A stretch of 64,000 bases of DNA from Marisa cornuarietis (taxonomy: Eukaryota > Mollusca > Gastropoda > Architaenioglossa > Ampullariidae). Every line of letters starts with the position of its first letter. The stretch's first letter is position 1. A program made the position numbers and the translations under genes. Below are positions 59,649 to 64,000 of the stretch, one piece after another. The DNA is taken from NCBI GenBank assembly GCA_004794655.1, contig SMMW01000617.1:13081501-13145500 (forward strand), in the 5' to 3' direction. The notes under the pieces were generated by a model. It was not told the origin of the DNA, searched no databases, and saw only the letters and a list, made by a program, of their open reading frames with translations.

Positions 59649-62600
59649 ATGCCAGACATGGAGCGACTGCATCTAGAAGATGCACTTGAAGATAGTCCTC
59701 AGGTAAGGTTTGTGCAGACGACGTAAAACGCTGAGATTTATCAATGTAAAAGTGGTCGCGAAGGCTATATTCAGATCTAATGTTAATATGTCGCTAGTTT
59801 TAATAGTCTGCTAGCATATTGTTTGTGGGTATATTTTTAAGCTTACGTCGGTAGCAAAAATTACTAAGTAGCAGTCTGTTGATTATCTCCCAGCTACAGG
59901 TGGTGCTCTTAACACTTGTTAACTTTTGGGTTCTTTTAAACTTGTATAAATTCAGCGTTTCGGACTTAATGTAATTCGAGATTATTGTATATTTTAAAGA
60001 AAATATTTGTGGGCGTTTGCAGTGTTCTCCCACAAATAACGATGATTTTAAGGGGAGGTAATTCGATCGGGAGGTGTGGTCGAAGGGTAAAACTACGATT
60101 GCTTTTATTTGGAGTGGGTTGACGAGGATAAGCAAGACCACTTGTCACAATGAATTTTGAAGTTTATTTTTCCCATGTATAATGACAGAGCCGTGCTTTT
60201 CGCCTTGATGGATTTTTCAGCAATCTTTGATACTGTTAAAGTTACATTACAAAAAACAAACTATAATGACGTTTTGGAGTACCACAAGCACAGCCATTTT
60301 TTCTGGCAAATAGCAGAACAGTTGAACAAGTCTTTTGTTCATGCCACCTTTTCTTTTAGCTGTTTTCTATCATAGCACTGTCCTTCGCCCTTAGTTACTC
60401 TTGTTCTTTCTATAAAACAAGTTCTCTAATGGTCACTGGAAAACATTATATTTATTGAAAAAATTTATGACATGATGTGTGCACAAATATAATGGACTAA
60501 TTTACAACAGCAAGAAAACAACATCACTGATGTGGTCAAACAAAGAAAGAGACAGCTTAATTTTAATTGTACTTGGTCATCAGAAATTGTGCTATAGATG
60601 CATAACTTTCTTTTTGCATAAGTCTGTTGTTAGAGAATTCGGAAGATGAATTAATTTGTGATTGGATGATAAACAGTGCAAGAGGAGCTGAAAAGTAATA
60701 ATACAGAATCTTTTATTTAAGGTTGGAACTAGCTGCTAGCACTAGAGAGATATGTGGTGTACTATTCATTACTTGTATAATTCCTAAACTTTTTTGCCTC
60801 GTGAAAAATGCCAAGAAAGAAAAGCTTCCTTTTTAACTAATGCAGACATACTGATTTGGCAGTTATTTATTCATGTTAATTTGATATGATTATGGAGTCA
60901 CCAGTGCAGACAAGCAGTACTTATTTTCTGGGTACTTTGACCAGTCAGATGATAAACTCATCACTTGGATAGATGGATGGTGGACATTAGTAAACTGTTG
61001 TGTAAATGGAGAGATAAATTACATGGGTTGGTCAACAATAAAATCATTACGCATTTTCTCACACACTTAGTTTGTTTGAAAGGAATGTAGTCAAATGTCT
61101 CCACCAGCATGTCTTTTATAAAAGGTATGCACAGATTTGGAGTTAAAAATCCCTCAATCATTTCTCCTTTTCTTTGTATCACAATTTTTAAAGTAACAGC
61201 AATATTTTGTACTTTTTAATAGATTCTGCATATCTGAAGAAAAAAAATCATAAACCATATGTTTATATTTTAGTATATTGGGTCAAACACCTAGCATTAA
61301 ACTAAACTGTTTACTCATGAGCCATATGATTCATTGCCTATCAAAAGATATCTAAGATAGCAGAAAAGTGCATGCAAATTACTGATAATATATTACAGAA
61401 ACTCAAGAAATAACAATATTAATATAAAAAAATCTTGTATTGATGCATTATTTGTGCCAAAAAGTTTTTTGGCGTAAAATCCTCAGAAGAATCCTCTCTT
61501 CAATCCCACCCACCATATAAAGAAAGAAGTAATGAACAATGAAGCAGTGGTTTTTGTTAAAGATAATTTACAATTAATGGTAAATGGGTGTCCTTTTTCC
61601 TCTGTGACCTTTAGACACGCCATCTCCTAATGGTATTCGAGAAAGATGCCATGCAGCTTAAAAAATTCACAGTTAATATGCACAACTGCTGTCAGAGGAT
61701 CATGTCTGCACAGGTTAGTAAATCCTTGTTATTCTGTACTTCCTTTCCCTTGACTTTATTCTTAGTTTATTTGTTTGTATTTTTGTCTTGTGCCATTTCT
61801 ATTTTGTGCCTCCAGCTTTCTCATTGTTGGGTATACGCGAGAATGCATGCATCACGTACACATCCATGTATCCTCCATATACACATAAAATATACACATA
61901 TGTTTAAATGCACACATAGATGCAGAGGTAATATTTCTGTTGACTTTTCTCTAGGATGAACTCTGCAGCGACACAAGGCTTTGCACAGCAACTTTAAATG
62001 CACATATAGATGCAGAGGTCTTGATGCTGTAATTTTTCTGTTGACTTTTCTCTAGAATGAACTCTGTGCTGCAACACAAGCCTTGTCACAGCAACTGCGA
62101 GCCTATGAAATTCAGGCATGTAATGGCAAAGAATGTTATGTTACTTATTCCTACCTTTATTTGACTGTAATCAGCTGAAGGATGATTTTATGGAAAATGG
62201 TGAAGTACTTGTCAAGAAGACTGAAAATCATGGGTTGCAGTTCAGATCTCATCATTGCCACACTAATTTTCCAAAATCAAATATCAAAAAGTGACTCAAA
62301 CATCTTGGTGTGATAAAGTTTTTAGTGGATATATTTTTTTTTAAATTACTTTCAATTATGCATAAATTTTTGTCAAATTTTAGTAGTTCATTTTGAATGT
62401 TTTATTGATATCTATTTTTCCAGTCATTTTAACGTAGATTACACTTTGTTTCATTTCATTATCAGAAATTCCCATTGGAATCTGAAGACAGCATTTTGAC
62501 GTCAACCTTGAAACAGTTTTCCAGCTATTTGGATGATGTAAGCATTGTTCTACTTCTTCTCTTCCACTAGTGTCTTCCTTCTGTTTAAATAAATACTGTG

Positions 62601-63862
62601 ATGTACTCTTATATTTAACACACTGCACTCACTACACCTACCATAATTCTGACTGTTTCAATGTTAAGTGAAATTTACCAGCCTAAATACCCAGAGAGAA
62701 GTTATGTAGCACAATGGCAAATGTGCTTCATAACAGCGTTAGGTTAACTACATTAGGTCAGCCAATGTTGACATGATCCGCATGGCCAGGATACCTGGTC
62801 ATGTGAATGACACATGGGAGAAATGAGTTGTAGCAGTGATTGTTTTACATATTGGTATCTGCAGCAAGAGATAGAATTGGGAGGTCAACACATTATGAGG
62901 ACTAATAAGGATGCATCATACCTTTCTGATGATTTGCTAATTACACAAGAATTACAAATCCTTCTGCTGGGTTCTGTTGATCTTGGAAGAGATTTCGAGA
63001 AAGTCTAGATTGTTTCTGTTTTCCTGAAGAGATTCTGAAACCAGGAAATGAAAAGAGTGATAAGACTGTCAAATGAAGGACTGATGTGGATGAGTGATAA
63101 TAGCCAGTTGATAGAAAAAAACTGAGCTACAGTTGTTTGTGGCCTGACTGACAGTTGTGCGAATGTTGGCATCCCATTTTAGCTAACTATCAAAGCTATA
63201 TGTAGCACAGAATCTGATAATAGGTTTTGACTGTGTATTCGAACAGTCACTTTTATTTTCACTTTATTTGTGCAGTATATGTGGATATAGATGTACTATT
63301 TATTTGTTGATCTCACCAGTCTCCGTATCTTAATTATGAAGTTTTTATAAATATTATGCAGATAAGTTCCATACATCAAGTGTTAGCCCAGCAGTTCTCA
63401 GAGACTATGATGTATCCCCTCAACAAGTTTCTACAAGCAGATTTGGAAGGTCAGTGTGTGTTTGGCTTGCTTTTGTACCTGTCGTTACAGAGAGAGAAAG
63501 GGAGAGAGGTTTAAATGGGGAGGGAGTATATTTTTATATACATTCTCATCTTGACATGTACATGTGCACATGTACTGTCACTTTTTCTGTTCTCACAAGA
63601 TGTACCTTAGCAAAGTTTATAAGCTTACAGGCATTGTCACCTATATAAATGGTTACTTATAAACCTGATACGATTTTAGAAAACAGCTCTTGTGCAGGAC
63701 ATATTTTAGAACACCACCCGGAAAAAGGCTTACTAAAGGTAAGCTGTATGTATAAATCTGCTGTTATCACTTTTTAAACGAAAGCTGAATGCTTAAAAAT
63801 TGCTAAAGTGTCTTTTGCAGAAGTAACCACTATGCATGAGATGTTCCAGATGGCATCACAAG
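59649..63862 (+). CDS. APPL1: APPL1-type endosomal adaptor, first six coding exons (partial, runs off the right edge)
   Basis: APPL (DCC-interacting protein 13) is a cytosolic adaptor with BAR, PH and PTB domains that binds RAB5 on early endosomes. Only the N-terminus and first part of the BAR domain are here. Exons: 59649-59702, 61615-61713, 62056-62115, 62466-62537, 63362-63449, 63821-63862; phases join (0, 0, 0, 0, 1, 1). The translation follows the vertebrate protein block by block: LEDALEDSPQ, TRHLLMVFEKDA, AQNELCAATQ, KFPLESEDS, STLKQFSSYLDD, QQFSETMMYPLNKF, EVTTMHEMFQMAS. The start is the ATG that places MPDMERL just before EDALEDSPQ. The intron after exon 3 begins GCATGT, not GT. A 10-codon upstream ORF precedes the start by about 95 bases. 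APPL1 or a single invertebrate APPL cannot be separated from this fragment. Confidence 0.93.
59703..61614 (+). other. APPL1 intron 1
   Basis: 1.9 kb AT-rich intron from CAG/GTAAGG to CTTTAG/ACACGC. No nested gene or clear mobile element was seen in it. Confidence 0.7.
61820..61996 (+). pseudogene. Decayed partial duplicate of APPL1 exon 3 in the preceding intron
   Basis: From about 61914 to 61996 the DNA repeats the branch/acceptor region and first ~43 bases of true exon 3 (62056-62115), offset by 101 bases. Both copies have TTCTGTTGACTTTTCTCTAG before the exon and start RATGAACTCTG. The upstream copy has lost bases (CTCTGCAGCGACACAAGGCT against the true CTCTGTGCTGCAACACAAG), breaks frame and lacks a donor. 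It is a pseudo-exon with an intact acceptor. The preceding part (61820-61913) is ordinary intron. Confidence 0.75.
63680..63738 (+). other. Candidate cassette (poison) exon in APPL1
   Basis: Between exons 5 and 6 lies a 59-nt stretch with a GATTTTAG acceptor and a near-consensus AAAG/GTAAGC donor. It is open in frame after exon 5 (ENSSCAGHILEHHPEKGLLK), but its length shifts phase so that exon 6 would then read AAG TAA and stop. The vertebrate protein has no counterpart here, and the exon 5-6 join without it matches. It could be a decoy or a regulated nonsense exon. Confidence 0.35.
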
Positions 63863-64000
63863 GTATTCTTCTCTTGTTTCTTCTTTCCAATTTTGTAATT
63901 TGTCCTTAGAATTTCTTTCTTTATGTGTCTGTGTGGAGTTGAAGGGAATAAATACAAATTTGAGAGAAAGAGATGGAGAGGGAGAGAAAGAAAATTAAGT

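Noticed and set aside
62116..62119. Using the GT inside GCATGT as the APPL1 exon 3 donor
   Set aside because: It adds four bases and breaks the frame into exon 4, losing the conserved KFPLE segment.

Overview
This window reads as nuclear DNA of a lophotrochozoan animal, most likely a mollusc and plausibly a gastropod. Genes are split into short exons with GT-AG (and two GC-AG) introns. The introns are full of tRNA-derived SINEs, decayed non-LTR retrotransposons, short inverted-repeat DNA transposons and long CA, GATA-like and GAGT microsatellites. There is no operon, ribosome-binding site or bacterial signal. Organism and gene names rest on reading translations by eye; no search was run.

Layout. 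(1) 1.3-10.4 kb, minus strand: eight coding exons of NSMCE3, the MAGE-domain subunit of the SMC5/6 complex. Its N-terminal exon was not found, and its introns hold LINE, SINE and hAT relics. (2) 18-54 kb: three genes for a small protein family that I do not recognise. Gene A is on the plus strand (17.95-22.62 kb), gene B on the minus strand (28.7-31.6 kb) and gene C on the minus strand (51.9-54.4 kb). All three have four coding exons with the same intron phases (1, 1, 0), and exons 1-3 of B and C have identical lengths. The proteins share an amphipathic helical N-terminus and a short RDSAY motif in exon 2. This is the best candidate here for an undescribed system. (3) 46.05-46.25 kb, minus strand: an isolated exon encoding a C-terminal RING finger, of unknown parent gene. 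(4) 59.6-63.9 kb, plus strand: the first six coding exons of APPL1 (N-terminal part of the BAR domain), running off the window's right edge.

Between the genes: a CR1/jockey-type LINE at 36.6-41.4 kb, broken by a 2.3 kb insertion that carries a 20-copy, 68-bp minisatellite, and by an antisense copy of its own tail; a 0.8 kb PIF/Harbinger element at 49.8-50.6 kb with TTA target duplication and a doubled left end; a LINE nested in a MITE at 57.5-58.9 kb; and a 2.2 kb block at 46.5-48.7 kb that goes from a purine-rich GAGT/GGA array into a GC-rich degenerate repeat. NSMCE3 and APPL1 are conserved single-copy-type genes with no evident functional link. The three-gene family and the RING exon lie between them in the repeat-rich accessory part.
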